64,000 nt of DNA from Chrysoporthe austroafricana (Eukaryota; Ascomycota; Sordariomycetes; Diaporthales; Cryphonectriaceae), in assembly GCA_001051155.2 (NCBI GenBank), contig JYIP02000002.1:3665583-3729582 (forward strand), written 5' to 3'. The notes below the pieces were generated by a model. The model was not told the origin of the DNA, did no database searches, and saw only the letters and a program-made list of their open reading frames with translations. Shown in pieces: positions 22,433 to 33,909 of this stretch (position 1 is the first letter of the stretch; every line of letters begins with the position of its first letter). The translations under genes and the position numbers were made by a program.

Positions 22433-23717
22433 GAGCTCGAGGAGGGGACTGCCTTCTTGCTGTGGAGATGTCATCGCTATCGCGAGAAGCCACACACGGT
22501 CTCGTCGGTATCCGATGCACATACGCCGGAAATACCACCAAAGGGCAAGAGGCCATGCGTGTTCCAAGAAGATACATGAGTGCTGGACAGAAGATAGGGA
22601 GGCGCAGTTTGCTCACGCGAACAAGGTTAGCTGCCCACAAGAATACAGCTTTGTGGGGGCCGGGGCTTTCATTGGCTTCGTGTAGAGATTGGCGTGTTCG
22701 AATTCTCGGGTTGCAACAGTTCCGTTTTCCCGAGGCATATATCATACGCGTTGCGGGCGGACTGCATACTGAGTATTGGGATTCCTTCGGTGGACAGCAT
22801 CTGATTATGTGGATGGAATACAGTGGCGTCGCCTGAGAGGCATTTTACGCTTATCATGCTCTCCATCTTATGTAGTTGTACCTTCTTGCAAAGTCGACGG
22901 CCATTGCTAAGGCTTACTCGTTCGAGGCATCGATAACACAGCTTTTAACGCCAAATACCAGAACAGTGCAGATCTCATATAGTCTCTCAATTGCGCGAGG
23001 CAAATGCGGCCAATCAACTTACATGGATTCAGGCGAAATACCGTATACAGCGGCACCGAAGATCAATGGGCGGCAATAGAATGTGGCTCTGCGCTTCGCC
23101 AACTTCGTAGTTGGGTTTCGAGAATCAAGAAATCCGGGAATCTTCGAGATGATTATTCTAGATGAGCATACAGACTTTGATGAAGCGTGACTGAGAAGAT
23201 GGGCCCTGGCCAAGTAAATTGCAGAGGCACGAGCGTCACATGCTTCCGTTCGTACCATTGCCGTCTACGTAGTCTAGGATGGACTCCCCAGAGATGCTCA
23301 CGAGATTGTATAAAGATCAAGTATGCGCGAACGATTAGCTTCAAGAACTATAGCTTGTCCTTGGTGTTCTAATTCACCTTAGGCATGAGTACCCAAAGAA
23401 TGGGCCCGGGATCATCCACTGAGTGTGAGTGTGCCCATGGGAGCGGTTCCGATTGGCGGCCAACCAGCTGCACAGAAGCACGGTACGGACGTACTAGGTA
23501 CGTAGCTTATCTCCCTAACTTATCCATGTGTCATTACTAGCCTCGGCCACATTCCCATTTAACGACCCCCCTCTACCACCACCGCCCTCCTTCTCTTGCG
23601 GTCAATTCATACGTCTTTGGTCGCGCATCCACCTCTTGATTGAGGTCTCGGTTGCATTACACACGGGCGGGTTTCTTTAGTCTTATCAACGATCTCAAGG
23701 TTCTATTTTGGTTCGCT
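22433..23717. other. Intergenic
   Basis: 1.28 kb, AT-richer than the flanking genes. A reversed CCAAT box (ATTGG) at 23452-23456 lies about 260 bp before the next start. No supported gene. Confidence 0.5.
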
Positions 23718-24938
23718 ATGGCATTCGGCAGGTATAGCGCCGTGCCGCCTCCTCCGGACCTATCGTCATCATCCTCCAACCAGCCCGGCGCATCCGTTCC
23801 GCCGCCACCGCAGGGCCCCTCTCACCACTCTCACTCCGCCTCTGGCACGATCGATATCGAGGCATGGACCGTCTCGGCCCTCCAGTCGCTCAGCGTGTCT
23901 CCCGAGTCCCGCGGCACGGGCGGAACGCCCCTCGCCATCCCTCTCGATGACCACAGCCACCGGGCTACCGGTGCGCCCGCGACAGCACGCGTCGCCATCG
24001 CCATCAATGAAGTACATGCAGGCGCGGACATCACGCCCCCACGCAGGCCACCCTCGCGCCGCGATTCGATGAAGCGCAGGGAGGCCCTGCTTAAGGGGAA
24101 GGAGGGGAGTCGCCAGAGGCGTCGCTGGGATATGGGTTAGGCCCCCCCTTCTCTGCACACCTTTCAAGTCGTTCTGTGTACATATACGCGGTATCGAGAG
24201 CTGATACCCATCAACCATCCCACAGCGCGCCTGACCGACGTCCCGAACGTCGAGCCGCCCACGCCCAGTGATTGGGAGCCCAGACCGGTCTACCCGATAC
24301 ACCACATCCCATACCACGTCGCGCAGTACTGGGACCGTGGGCTGCGGCAGCAGGTTGAGGAGAAGAGCGCTGCCTCGCGGAAGAAGAAGGCCGCTGCCGG
24401 CAAGGGCAGGGTCCCGCAGGACCTGCGCGCCACGGTCAAGAAGGCCCCCGGCGTCAAGGGCTGGGTGCGCACGCTCGAGGAGCCGGTGAGGCAGTTCCTC
24501 GTCGACCGCGCCGAGGCGAGAGGGGCCGAGCTCGAGAAGTCCGAGAGCGATTTCTCGGACGACGAGGTCGTGTTTGTGGGGCGGAAGAGCGCCCCGCGGG
24601 GTGCTAGCTGGAAGAAGGCGCACCGCGAGGTGCACGACCAGCCTATCGACCGCGGGATGATATTTGACTCCTTGGAGGACGACGAGAGTGGCGCTTTCAA
24701 GTATGACCGCCAACCATACCCGCCCATTTTCTCGCGAGAGAGATTTTGGAAACTAACAGGCTGCCGCAGGCGCTGGCTCACGCACTCCATATCTGACTAT
24801 TACGGCCTGGACTCTCGCTCCGTGACGATGGGCAGTCCGGCCAGGAGATGTGTCTACATCGGCATCCGAGAGGCGGATATGAGAAAGGGGCCTCAGATAT
24901 GTTCTGAGCTGCCTCGACCTCTGTGGGAGCTCTTCTGA
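23718..24938 (+). CDS. R3H-associated domain / R3H domain protein
   Basis: Three exons, 23718-24135, 24226-24700 and 24770-24938, give 353 aa. The first ~115 residues are Pro/Ser-rich and disordered. RQRRRWD then PTPSDWEPRPVYPIHHIPYH matches the R3H-associated N-terminal domain of fungal proteins. The C-terminal exon encodes a compact R3H domain, LTHSISDYYGLDSRSV then SPARRCVYIGI, a fold that binds single-stranded nucleic acid. The classic Arg-x-x-x-His pair is present as RWLTH after splicing. The second intron (24701-24769) has a GTATGA donor, a CTAAC branch and a CAG acceptor, but it is 69 nt long and stop-free, so retention would insert 23 residues just before the R3H domain. The exact role of this family is not established to my knowledge. 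Confidence 0.82.
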
Positions 24939-25363
24939 GCTCCTCCGATGCAGTGATCTATTTTACGTGCATTTTTCTTCATCTAAACTAACACATGGGT
25001 GATAGACACGCTAGGCTCCCGCCAGGTACCTGCATATAAGGCTTATACACAAGGTCAGATCGGCAACTATCATCTAGACCCGGGCATTTTTCTTGCGTCT
25101 CTTGCAGCAGAGCTTCGAAGGCCCATCACATCTTCTGGGCTAGACAGCTTATATATACTATAAATTTTTGCCTCACAGAAATTCAGTGAACCTACGCGAA
25201 CCCTTACTGGCGTTGTCTGACCTCCCCGCGCCGCTCCTCGTAGCCTTACCACGCCACGACCGATTGACCCTTCATCTCAGATCCTACAACTTCAGAAATC
25301 AGAGGAGACTTTGTTTAATCAATTTGCCATCGGATTGCTTAGTTCTATTCTCGAACCATTTCT
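24939..25363. other. Convergent 3' region
   Basis: 425 bp of AT-rich sequence between the R3H gene and the DJ-1-like gene, presumably 3' UTRs. No gene is seen. Confidence 0.5.
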
Positions 25364-26184
25364 CTAGGCCCCGATAGCCTTCACGACCTCTGCCCCAATC
25401 TTATGGGAGCTGGCCGGGTTCTGCCCCGTGATGACGTTCCCGCTCACGACCACCTTCTCCGCCCACGGCTCGCCGGCCTTGACGAACTTGCCCCCGCTGG
25501 CCTCGTTCAGCCTGGTCTCCAGCATGAACGGCATGAAGCTGCTCAGCCCCACCGCGTCCTCCTCGGCGTTGCTGAACCCGGTGACCTCCTTCCCGTCGAG
25601 CAGGCCCGGGACGTTGGCGAGCGCCGCGGGGCCGTGGCACACGGCGGCGACGACCTTGCCGCGAGCTGCGAAGGCCGCGATGAGCCCCTGCGACGTGGCG
25701 TCGACGGCGAGGTCGTACATGGGCCCGTGGCCGCCCGGGTAGAAGATGGCGTCGTACTCGTCGGCGGCCGTGGCGGCGAGCTCGGCGAGCGGGCGCGTGT
25801 TCTCCCACAGATCCTTGTGGTGCTCGAGGAAGGCCGCCGAGGACGGATCGGACCGGAACATCTCGACCGAGGACGGGTCGAGGGGCGCGTGGCCGCCCTT
25901 CGGGGAGGCGAAGGTCACCTCGACGTTGGCGCTGACAAAGGCGTCATAGGGGTGGGCAACCTCGGGCTGTGGTTGTGGTTAGTTACTTGGTAGGCTCTTG
26001 GGTTTTGTCTTTATTCTATTCTTCTTTTGAAAAAAAAAAAAAAATATGATTTATTTCACTGTTTCTCTCTCTTTCAGGGAGCGGCGGTTTGAGGAATGCA
26101 TACCAGGTACCAGCCGGTGAGCTTGCCGCTGGTGCCAAGCTGGCTGTGGGAGGAGAGGACCATGAGGATCTTCTTGGGAGCCAT
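25364..26184 (-). CDS. DJ-1/PfpI family protein, Hsp31-like (putative glyoxalase III / chaperone)
   Basis: Two exons on the minus strand, 26184-26104 and 25966-25364, give 227 aa, the size of Hsp31-type members. The protein begins MAPKKILMVLSSH, the first beta-strand of the flavodoxin-like fold. DAIFYPGGHGPMYDLA (about 98-113) is the conserved Gly-rich loop, and VAAVCHGPAALANV holds the nucleophile elbow with Cys near 136 followed by His. This Cys-His arrangement is that of Hsp31 and related methylglyoxal-detoxifying enzymes that also act as stress chaperones. The C-terminus, VVVSGNVITGQNPASSHKIG, is typical. The 137-bp intron holds a long A/T run (26026-26043 on the plus strand). The gene is divergent from the ankyrin-CorA gene. 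Substrate is inferred from family. Confidence 0.9.
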
Positions 26185-27537
26185 GATTTTTGAGTTGTTC
26201 AGTTTCGACTTCAATTGGTATTTTATTTAACCGCTGGTTGAGAGGATGGTCAATAGAGATAGATGAGGGTGAAAGGAAGTTGAAGACCTTGCACATATAT
26301 ATAGATACCTAAGTATATACACTATAACCCTGAGATCAGGATTTTCTCCATGTCTCAAAAAATTCTATACCTCGACGTTGCAGTATCCCGCTGGCGTGCG
26401 CCAACTTATGTCAGCCGGGGGCCACAATGATACGGAGCACCGCCACGCACTTGGCATGCTTCTAAGCAAAAACAGGGAAATGTACAATCCGATAGCTGCT
26501 GGTACAATGTGTCGCCGGCTACACAGTTGATCCCACCCGCTGAGGACGGAGGAACATAGTACAGCGGAGGAGCTCCAGCGCGCGTTATCATCACTCGTTC
26601 GTCATTAAGCAGCGTCTACCGCACGCCGGTCACAGCCAATAACGCTGCTTCCAAATCATACCGCTGATGACAAAGCCGGGGCAGGCCGTCCGGGTGCTCT
26701 CGATTACCCGCGTTACTGTGCTGTGCCGCCCTCGCCCGCATCGTAATATAACACGCCAGCAGAGAGAGCTGAGATGGAACTGCACAACGAAACCATCCCC
26801 ATCAGACCTATTTTGGGCCCTACGCAGTAGCAGTACTAGTACTACTAGCCTGGAGCCTGAAGCAGCCTGCCCCCACAGTGGTGCCCCGCCGGCTTCGGCC
26901 CATCCCGTCGGGTCCCAAAGGAAGATCCGTTTCAGACGCCTCGGCTCCTCCTGCTGAAGCTCCTCTCGCCCTCCGGGGTGCAGTCGTCACGTGAACAGGA
27001 GCCGTAGCGTGTGTGTGCGACTGCGGGCGAAGAGGACCGACGACGTGTCCTGGAGGGATGAGGGCTGTCCTTTCCGCGCGCGTGTGCTCGAGGACCGGGA
27101 TGGCGGATATAGCCCAGGGATAAATAGGGGCCGCCGAAGCTGGAGTCATTCCGGACGCCATTGAGGATGCATCCGCGGTGCCCCGACCCATTTCTCATGG
27201 CCCAAGCGTCCCTCGGCCTCTCTGGATGAACAATTGTTTGGCTGTCGGCACATCTCGATGTTGCACCCAATCACCGGCGTGGAGATTCTGGTACGCACAC
27301 GCGCCAACGTTCTTCATGCGATCCCCGGTTCGCGATACCCACCTCTGGTCCTGAATCCCTCTCCCGCGTGTGGGGCGGGCGAGACTCCATCGCCTTGCCC
27401 GTTCATGCACAATATTTCTCTGCACGCCTCGCCCGTCGGTACTGACGCGGACGCGTCGAGACGAGGCGAGATGGTTGGCATCTCCTGCGGTCCAGGACTC
27501 ACCTGTCAGCGGGACTCCATCCCAGCATCTCGTCCCG
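26185..27537. other. Divergent DJ-1-like / ANK-CorA upstream region
   Basis: 1.35 kb with no supported gene. A short AGT/ACT trinucleotide cluster lies at 26826-26850. Many open frames cross this stretch on both strands, but none shows a domain or a good start. Confidence 0.45.
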
Positions 27538-30500
27538 ATGGCTAACAAATCAAGCCAGGCCAGCAATGCCAGCACCGTCAGCACCCAGCCGGAGCAGCGC
27601 CACCGTGATCTTCTTGCTGCTTCTGCACGGGGCAACGAGGAGAAGGTCCGCTCCGTCCTGAAGGAGGGATCGCCATGGGCCTCGTCCAAGGACCGTGCTG
27701 CCCTGCGGAAAGCCCTGCAGAAGGCCTCGGCTCGCGACAATCTCGAGATCATCCGTCTCTTGCTCAGACATGGTGCCGAAATCGACGCATCAGCCGACGA
27801 TGAGTTCCCCGCCCTGTTCCGTGCGGCACAGAGCGGCCAGACTGCCGTGGTGCAGGAACTCTTGTCACAGGGTCCGGACCTGGAGGCGAGCGACCGGAAC
27901 GGGCAGACCCCTCTCTTCGCAGCCAGCGGGAAGGGCCACAATGAGATCGTGGAGATCCTCCTCGCCAGAGGCGCCCACGTCGATGCCCAGGATCGAGACG
28001 GCCGGACCCCTCTGCTGGCCCTGGCCGCCGACAAGTCGAGCGCCGCGACCTGGGCTTCCGGCACCATGCAGTGCGTCCGGCTGCTCATAGGACTCGGCGC
28101 GAATGTCGAGTTCAAAGACCAGATCGGACGCACGCCGCTCCTGTGGGCGGCCACCAACGGCTTCTACGATCTCGCCGAGATGCTCCTGGACAGCGGCGCC
28201 AACGTCTCGGCGGAGAACAACCGCGGCCGTACGGCGCTCCACCTCGCCGTCGACAGCAGCGACCCCACGCGCACGGACGACATCATGAGGCTCCTGCTCC
28301 GCCACCAGGCCGACGCGCGCGCCGTCAGTGACGGAGGCTGGACGCCGCTGCACAACGCCGCCCAGAAGGGCCTGGCGTCCGTGGTCGAGCTGCTGCTGGA
28401 GGCCGGCGCCGATGTCAACGCCACCCTGTCCAACGGCATGACGGCCCTACACTGGGCAGCCTTCAACGGGTTCGAGGACGTGGTCCACGCCATCCTCTCC
28501 CGAGATGATGCGGACCTGAGCCTCAAGGACGGATTCGCCCGCGCTCCTTGGCTCTGCGCCGCGGAGAAGGGCCACTACCACCTGGTCGAGCTCCTGTCGC
28601 CGGTGCGGAACAGCGACAGACTGCCCCGCGTCGTCCAGGACGCCTGCAAGGCGTTCAACGCCACCGTGGTCGAGTTCAAGCAGTTCGGCGAGAAGCAGCG
28701 CATCTTCAAACACTCCGTGTACGACGTGCTGTACGGATGGAACCAGAAGAGCCACAAGCCCAAGGTCCCAACCTGGACGAACAGTGCCAGGGGCGAGAAC
28801 GACTTCAAGTGGATCCATCTTCCAACGAACAATGTAAGACCCCGATTTCCCCCTCTCCGGCGCGACTTCCTATCCTCTAGAGAGCCTTTGCTAACATCGA
28901 TATAGATCGCCTGGGTCGAGACTCTACTGACGAAGTGGTTCACCGAGTCTGGGTGTCGGGACCTCGAGAGCTACAAAGCGGTGGCAAAGTGCTTCGAGCA
29001 GGAACACCGCGGTCCACTACCCCACGCGAATTTCATGAGGCCCTTCTGTCAACGCATCTCGTCGCTGCATCCAAGCGAGGAGTCAGCCTCTGACCCTGAC
29101 ATGCTGGACATCAGGCCCTCGCCGGTCCGCCGGAGCTCAAGCAACCTGTCGCAGATGACCCTCTCCCCCAAAATTCCCGGGGGAGACGGAAAGATTGTGT
29201 TATTCGTAGGTACCCGCCAAGCGTCTGATGAGAGACCACCTCGCTGACTTCTGTATGCAGATGCCATATCTGCACTACGAGACCGATGAAGGACGGCAGA
29301 AGATGACAGACGCGCTGAAGCTTGTCGGGGCCGCGGACCACGCCGCCTCCTCAACCACCTCGCCCAACATGCTGCTCCTGCAGGCCTATCTACCCGGAAA
29401 ACCGCAGATCCATCCTCGACGGACCCTGGATCAGTTCTTCTACCACGGCATGGACACGAGCGCGAGAGATAGGGACCAGGTGGTCTACCGATGGTGCGAG
29501 AGCCAGGGGCACCAGCGCAAGATATTCATGGTCGACCAGTTATGGCTGTTCGTACTCGGCAAAGGTATTTCATCTCACATCCCCTGCGCAGCAGCCCAGA
29601 ACTGACACTTCCAGATCTCGTCGTCACGTGCTTCCCGGGCCGCTGGGAGCATCACGTCAAGGACCCTCTGAATGTGTTGGACGGTATCATGGAGGAGATG
29701 AACGCCAAGACCCGGCCGCCGATACGGTCAGCCTACGATCTTGCCATTCTGATCTCGAGTCGCTGCTCTGGAAGTAAGTGGATTTGCGTGCTCGGGCAGC
29801 TCTTCACCATCTTCTTTCGGCGTGTGTGTCAAGGGCAGTCTTTCTTACCGACAGTCTCAGTATCCTGAGGCGTGTCGTTCAGATACTCAGCTGTCACGAA
29901 GGGTTCGCAGAGAAGATTGTTTAATTTACTAACACGCCATCAATCAGTGTTCTCGCGCCACCGCTCGGACGACCAGAACTATCAGTTTCTCGACATGTTC
30001 GAGAGCTCGGTGGGCAGCGCTACGGAAGAATTGACGCAGCTCTTCCACCGGTTCGAACAAGCATCGACGCAATCGAACCAGTGGCTGCGTCCCAAGCGCC
30101 GGCATAAGCTCCGCAACAGCCTCCGGAAGCACAAAGACGACGACCATGAATCTTTCGACCCCCTGCTGGACATCAGGACCGAGACCTCGCTGCTGACCGA
30201 GGTCAGGGACATCCGCGACGAGCTTAACATCCTGACCATGGTGCTCAACTCGCAGCTGTTCACGCTGGGCGACCTCAGAAGCTGCCTGATCGACGAGCTC
30301 AGCGCTGGCTACGGCTCGAGCCGGAAGACGAGCAGCTTCGTCATGGACATCCGCAAGCGCACGCTCGACCAGGAGCGGCGCCTCAAGGTGCACAAGCGGG
30401 ACATCGACGCCATGGACGAGCAGGCGGAGAGGCTCTACAAGAGCCTGACGGACCTGCTCGACCTCAAGCAGAAGCACTCGAACGCGCTGGAGGCGCGCTT

Positions 30501-31056
30501 CTCCAGCGAGCAGGCGCTGTCGGCCGCGAGGGAGGGCCAGACGGTGATGGTCTTCACGATCGTGACCATCATCTTCATGCCCATGTCCTTCATCGCCGCG
30601 TACTTCGGCATCAGCATCGACACGTGGAAAGACGGCCTGTCGCCCACCTACGTGGCCACCTGGACCTTCGGCGGGGGGCTGGCGATCTCGGTGCTGTTCA
30701 TCCTGATGGCCTTCACGGTCGTCGACATCACCAAGGCCGTCGAGACCCTGTACTCGTTCACGAAGCGGCACTACAGCAAGAAGAAGGAGCCCCTCTGCCG
30801 CGCTGTGGAGGGGGGCCCCTCGTACGAGCCCATGCCCCTGACCCGGGGCAGGAGCAACGAGACCGTCGTCTGGCGCGGGGAGATGGACGACGGCGGCAGC
30901 CCGGGCAAGATCTACCGGGAGTACACGAAGGCCTCGGCCGTGAGCGCGATGTCGAGGACGCTGTCGCACATCTCCAGCCGGGGCAGGAGGGGGTATGCGG
31001 AGGAGGATGTCGAGACGGGGGCCGCGGCAGGCAAGAGCACGTACCTACGTCCGTGA
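27538..31056 (+). CDS. Ankyrin-repeat protein fused to a CorA-like membrane domain
   Basis: Five exons, 27538-28833, 28906-29205, 29261-29564, 29615-29773 and 29948-31056, give 1055 aa. Residues ~60-355 form about eight ankyrin repeats with clear helix-loop signatures such as GRTPLLWAATNGFYDLAEML and GWTPLHNAAQKGLASVVELL. A middle region (430-690) includes MPYLHYETDEGR, seen in fungal CorA-like proteins. The C-terminal third is helical and basic, then has two membrane segments, about 884-907 (MVFTIVTIIFMPMSFIAAYF) and 924-947. The CorA Mg2+ channel signature GMN at the end of the first membrane helix is replaced by GIS, so Mg2+ transport is uncertain. The last intron is 175 bp, longer than the others. 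A sensor or scaffold role is possible; no function is proven. Confidence 0.87.
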
Positions 31057-33909
31057 TGAGCTCTCGCGAGGCGCCGGCGGCCACCGGACGCCGTAGGGGG
31101 TGGGAGCTATAACTTTCGAAGCGGTATAGTTCGGTGATGATACCCATATAGAGACAGATAACGGTGGCGATATAGATCATCCGCGCCAAGAACAGACCCA
31201 GATAACAAGTATTACATATTTCATATTTTCCCGACACCTCGTCACGCTCGTGTCATCGGACGACTCGCGCACGGTAACGTATCAGACGGACCTCGGAGGG
31301 CCAGGTGTGGCACCCCTCGGCGCCCTGGCCCCCTGATCGACGTCCGCGGCCAAGCTACGAGATGCCCTGCACCCCGGCCGACCGGCCCGCACGACAAGGC
31401 CTCCTGAAGGCCTCCTGCGCACGACAGGTCGCTACAGCACGCACAGGGTCGCAGGTCGCAAGGTACGATCTCGTGTGAGACGCAAGACGAGAAAATCAAG
31501 TGGTCGTATCCCGAGGAAAGATCTGCCCTGCGGGAGGGGGGGAACACGGCGGTGGCCAGGAGGGGTGCAGCCTCCCGGATACGGGGGAAGACCAAGACCC
31601 TCCGGTCGTTGCGAGCCGGTTCCTTGTGCGATGCGCCCATAGTGTGTTTGTTGATTGGTGAGCTGGAGAGGCATCCCAAAAGTGGCAAAAAATAAAGAAT
31701 ATCTGGTCCCTGTGTGGACGGACGGGCCCTGCGGTGGAGTGACGACAACCTGACGGCTGTTAAGCGTTTCTATATCCCAGGGGCAGGGGGCGCTAACAGG
31801 GACCTGGGTAGTGGGGGGAGGTGCTCGGGCACAACTCTATTGGGTGGGGGGAGGAAGGGAGGAGAGCCAGAGGTCCCGGATGAATTGCCACGAGTGCCGT
31901 GATGACATGTCCCTGTCCTGGCCCTGCACACCGCGGATGACGATGGTCTTGCTTCCCTATGCCGGCCACGGGTTGCCTGCTCGCAGCCCTGGAGCAAGCT
32001 GGGTGATCTGGGGCGGGCGCCCACCAAGGGGGCTGGGAGGGGGGGCATTCCGGTCTCCGCTGCCACGCATGCCCAAGGTGGGCAGCTGAGATCGATATTT
32101 TTTTTTCTTCGCTGTCTCTTTTCTTTGGTCGTCGATCGGTCCGTGTGTAAATAAGTAGAGCTCCCTGGCCGCCTTCCGGAGCCCGAAGGGGAGACAGACG
32201 GACGCCCCATCAGCCAGCCAAGTTTTCAATCCTGCCGTGGCACGTCGTAAGTGCGGCAGAGTTGTTGACTGCCTGGACGGCATTCCGCCTCGCCAGGATA
32301 GGAAGCACGGCCAAGGTCCTCGTGGTTACCTAGCAGGTGGTCGGCGGTGGTGCAGGTCCAGGTGTGGCGATGAACGCGGATCTACGAGGCCCAGTACGGA
32401 GCGCTGGCAGCTGGCACTGGCTGGCCTGACCACCTCGGTATGTGCCCTGCCAGGCACCACCAGCGTGCCGGCCAGTGTGCTGCACAGTACCGGGTAAGCA
32501 TAGTAGTGGCGGTGGTGGTGGTGTAGCAGCCAGCAGCTAGCAGCTGCCACCCACTGGAGCGGGTGGCTGGGCTAAAAAAAGAATCCATTTTTGGAGAAAG
32601 GGTCGACAGCACGTCGAGCCACTCACCACTCAACGTGTCAACCCAAAACCTCTCCGCCACCGCCAGCCCAAGTCGTTGTCGTCCCCCTGCCCCGCCTCAC
32701 CTGTGCAGCCTGTGCAGTGGCACAGCGGCTGCTGCAGCCGTTGGGGCTGTAAGACATGGGCCGAGACATGCAGCTTCGACCACAAGCTCCCGCCGCTGCC
32801 ATGCCCGACCCCGGACGCTCGCCCACATGTCGCTGCTGTTCTTGTCGTGTTGTGGTGGTGGTGGGGTTGTCGTGCTGTGGTGTTGGTGGTGGTGGTGATC
32901 GTCGTCGTGGTCATCGACCGCCCTGCCCCGGTTATCTGGGAGAGCAAGACACGAGATGACGGGCATACATACATACATGCCGTGCTCCGTGTGGTGGTGG
33001 AGACCCGCCCCGGCTGGCCAGATGCCTGAACAGCACGACGCAGACGCACCCGATCATCATCACGACCCCGGCCGGATCTTGGATGCGCCGGCAACGATGC
33101 CGTGGCGGCCTCGTGTGGTTCCCCTCCCCCCTGCTGGGCACAGCCAGACAGACGTCCAGACGACGACGACGACTACTACATCTCAGACACAACCATGGCG
33201 GGGAGGTCTGTTCGCTGGGCTGGGTTCCTCGCCTTCCTCTCCTTCTTCCCCCTTCCTCCCTCTCCAACCCTCTCCCTACTTTTTTTTTTTCTCTCTTTCC
33301 ATCGGGTGCCCAGGTACTTACTGCCATCTGTACCATAGGAAGTAGGTGTGGGCTGTAACTGTAAGCAGCGCGCAGTGCAGCGCAGTGCAGTGCAGTGCAG
33401 TGCCCTAGGGGAAGAGCCTTGCCCCGTCCCGGCCATACAGTGCTACCCTACCAGCAGTCATCGTCACTGGCGATCGGGAGACCCTTGTCCTTGCGCCCCT
33501 TGTCCTTACCCTTGTCCTTGCCCTACCAGCTAGAACACACCCAGTCAGCAGCGCTGCACCCTTGCTCCTCGCCTCTCATCCTCTTGTCGCTACTTAGTAC
33601 TTAGATGTGCTCACTGCCTCGCCTCGCCCCCCTCCGCCAGCGTCTTGGGCTGTCTGTCTGTTCTGTTCTGCCTCGTCCCTCCTCTCGCTTCCGAGTCTCT
33701 CCTCATCATATTTTGTCCTTGTATTTATTTTGTATCTTTATCTCGTTCTGCTCTGCCTCACACTCTCTTCCGGGACCAGCGTCGCCACCCGCGCACCCTT
33801 CGCTTAAGCCGCGGACTGCCGCCTACACCATATTCCCTATTCGGGCGTGTAAGGCTCTGAGTATACTCACTTCCATGCCCCGGTGGCGAGGGCCAACGGG
33901 CGCGCAAAC
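31057..33909. other. Long intergenic region with low-complexity repeats
   Basis: 2.85 kb upstream of the Wsc-like gene. It is punctuated by simple repeats: GTG-type triplets at 32503-32523 and 32853-32905, CGA/CTA triplets near 33160-33180, a GCAGT pentamer array at 33365-33403, a CT-rich/poly-T block at 33231-33300, and CCTTGT-type hexamers at about 33480-33525. No open frame here has domain support. The part nearest 33910 reads like a pyrimidine-rich promoter and leader. Confidence 0.5.
33365..33403. repeat. Pentanucleotide GCAGT tandem array
   Basis: About seven imperfect copies of a 5-bp GCAGT/GCAGC unit in a row, flanked by unrelated sequence. It lies some 510 bp before the Wsc-like start codon, so it could sit in the promoter or a long leader. 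Confidence 0.8.

Noticed and set aside
27370..27537. Upstream extension of the ANK-CorA gene
   Set aside because: The frame is open upstream, but there is no in-frame ATG before 27538 and the extra sequence lacks any domain.
29944..30969. Long minus-strand open frame opposite the ANK-CorA gene
   Set aside because: It mirrors high-GC third-codon positions of the real gene and its translation is a low-complexity Arg/Val/Leu mixture. The same applies to antisense frames at 6431-7384, 10584-11552 and 25403-25993.
32500..33530. CRISPR-like or satellite array
   Set aside because: The repeats are simple sequence (2-6 bp units) with no regular spacers, in a eukaryotic genome.
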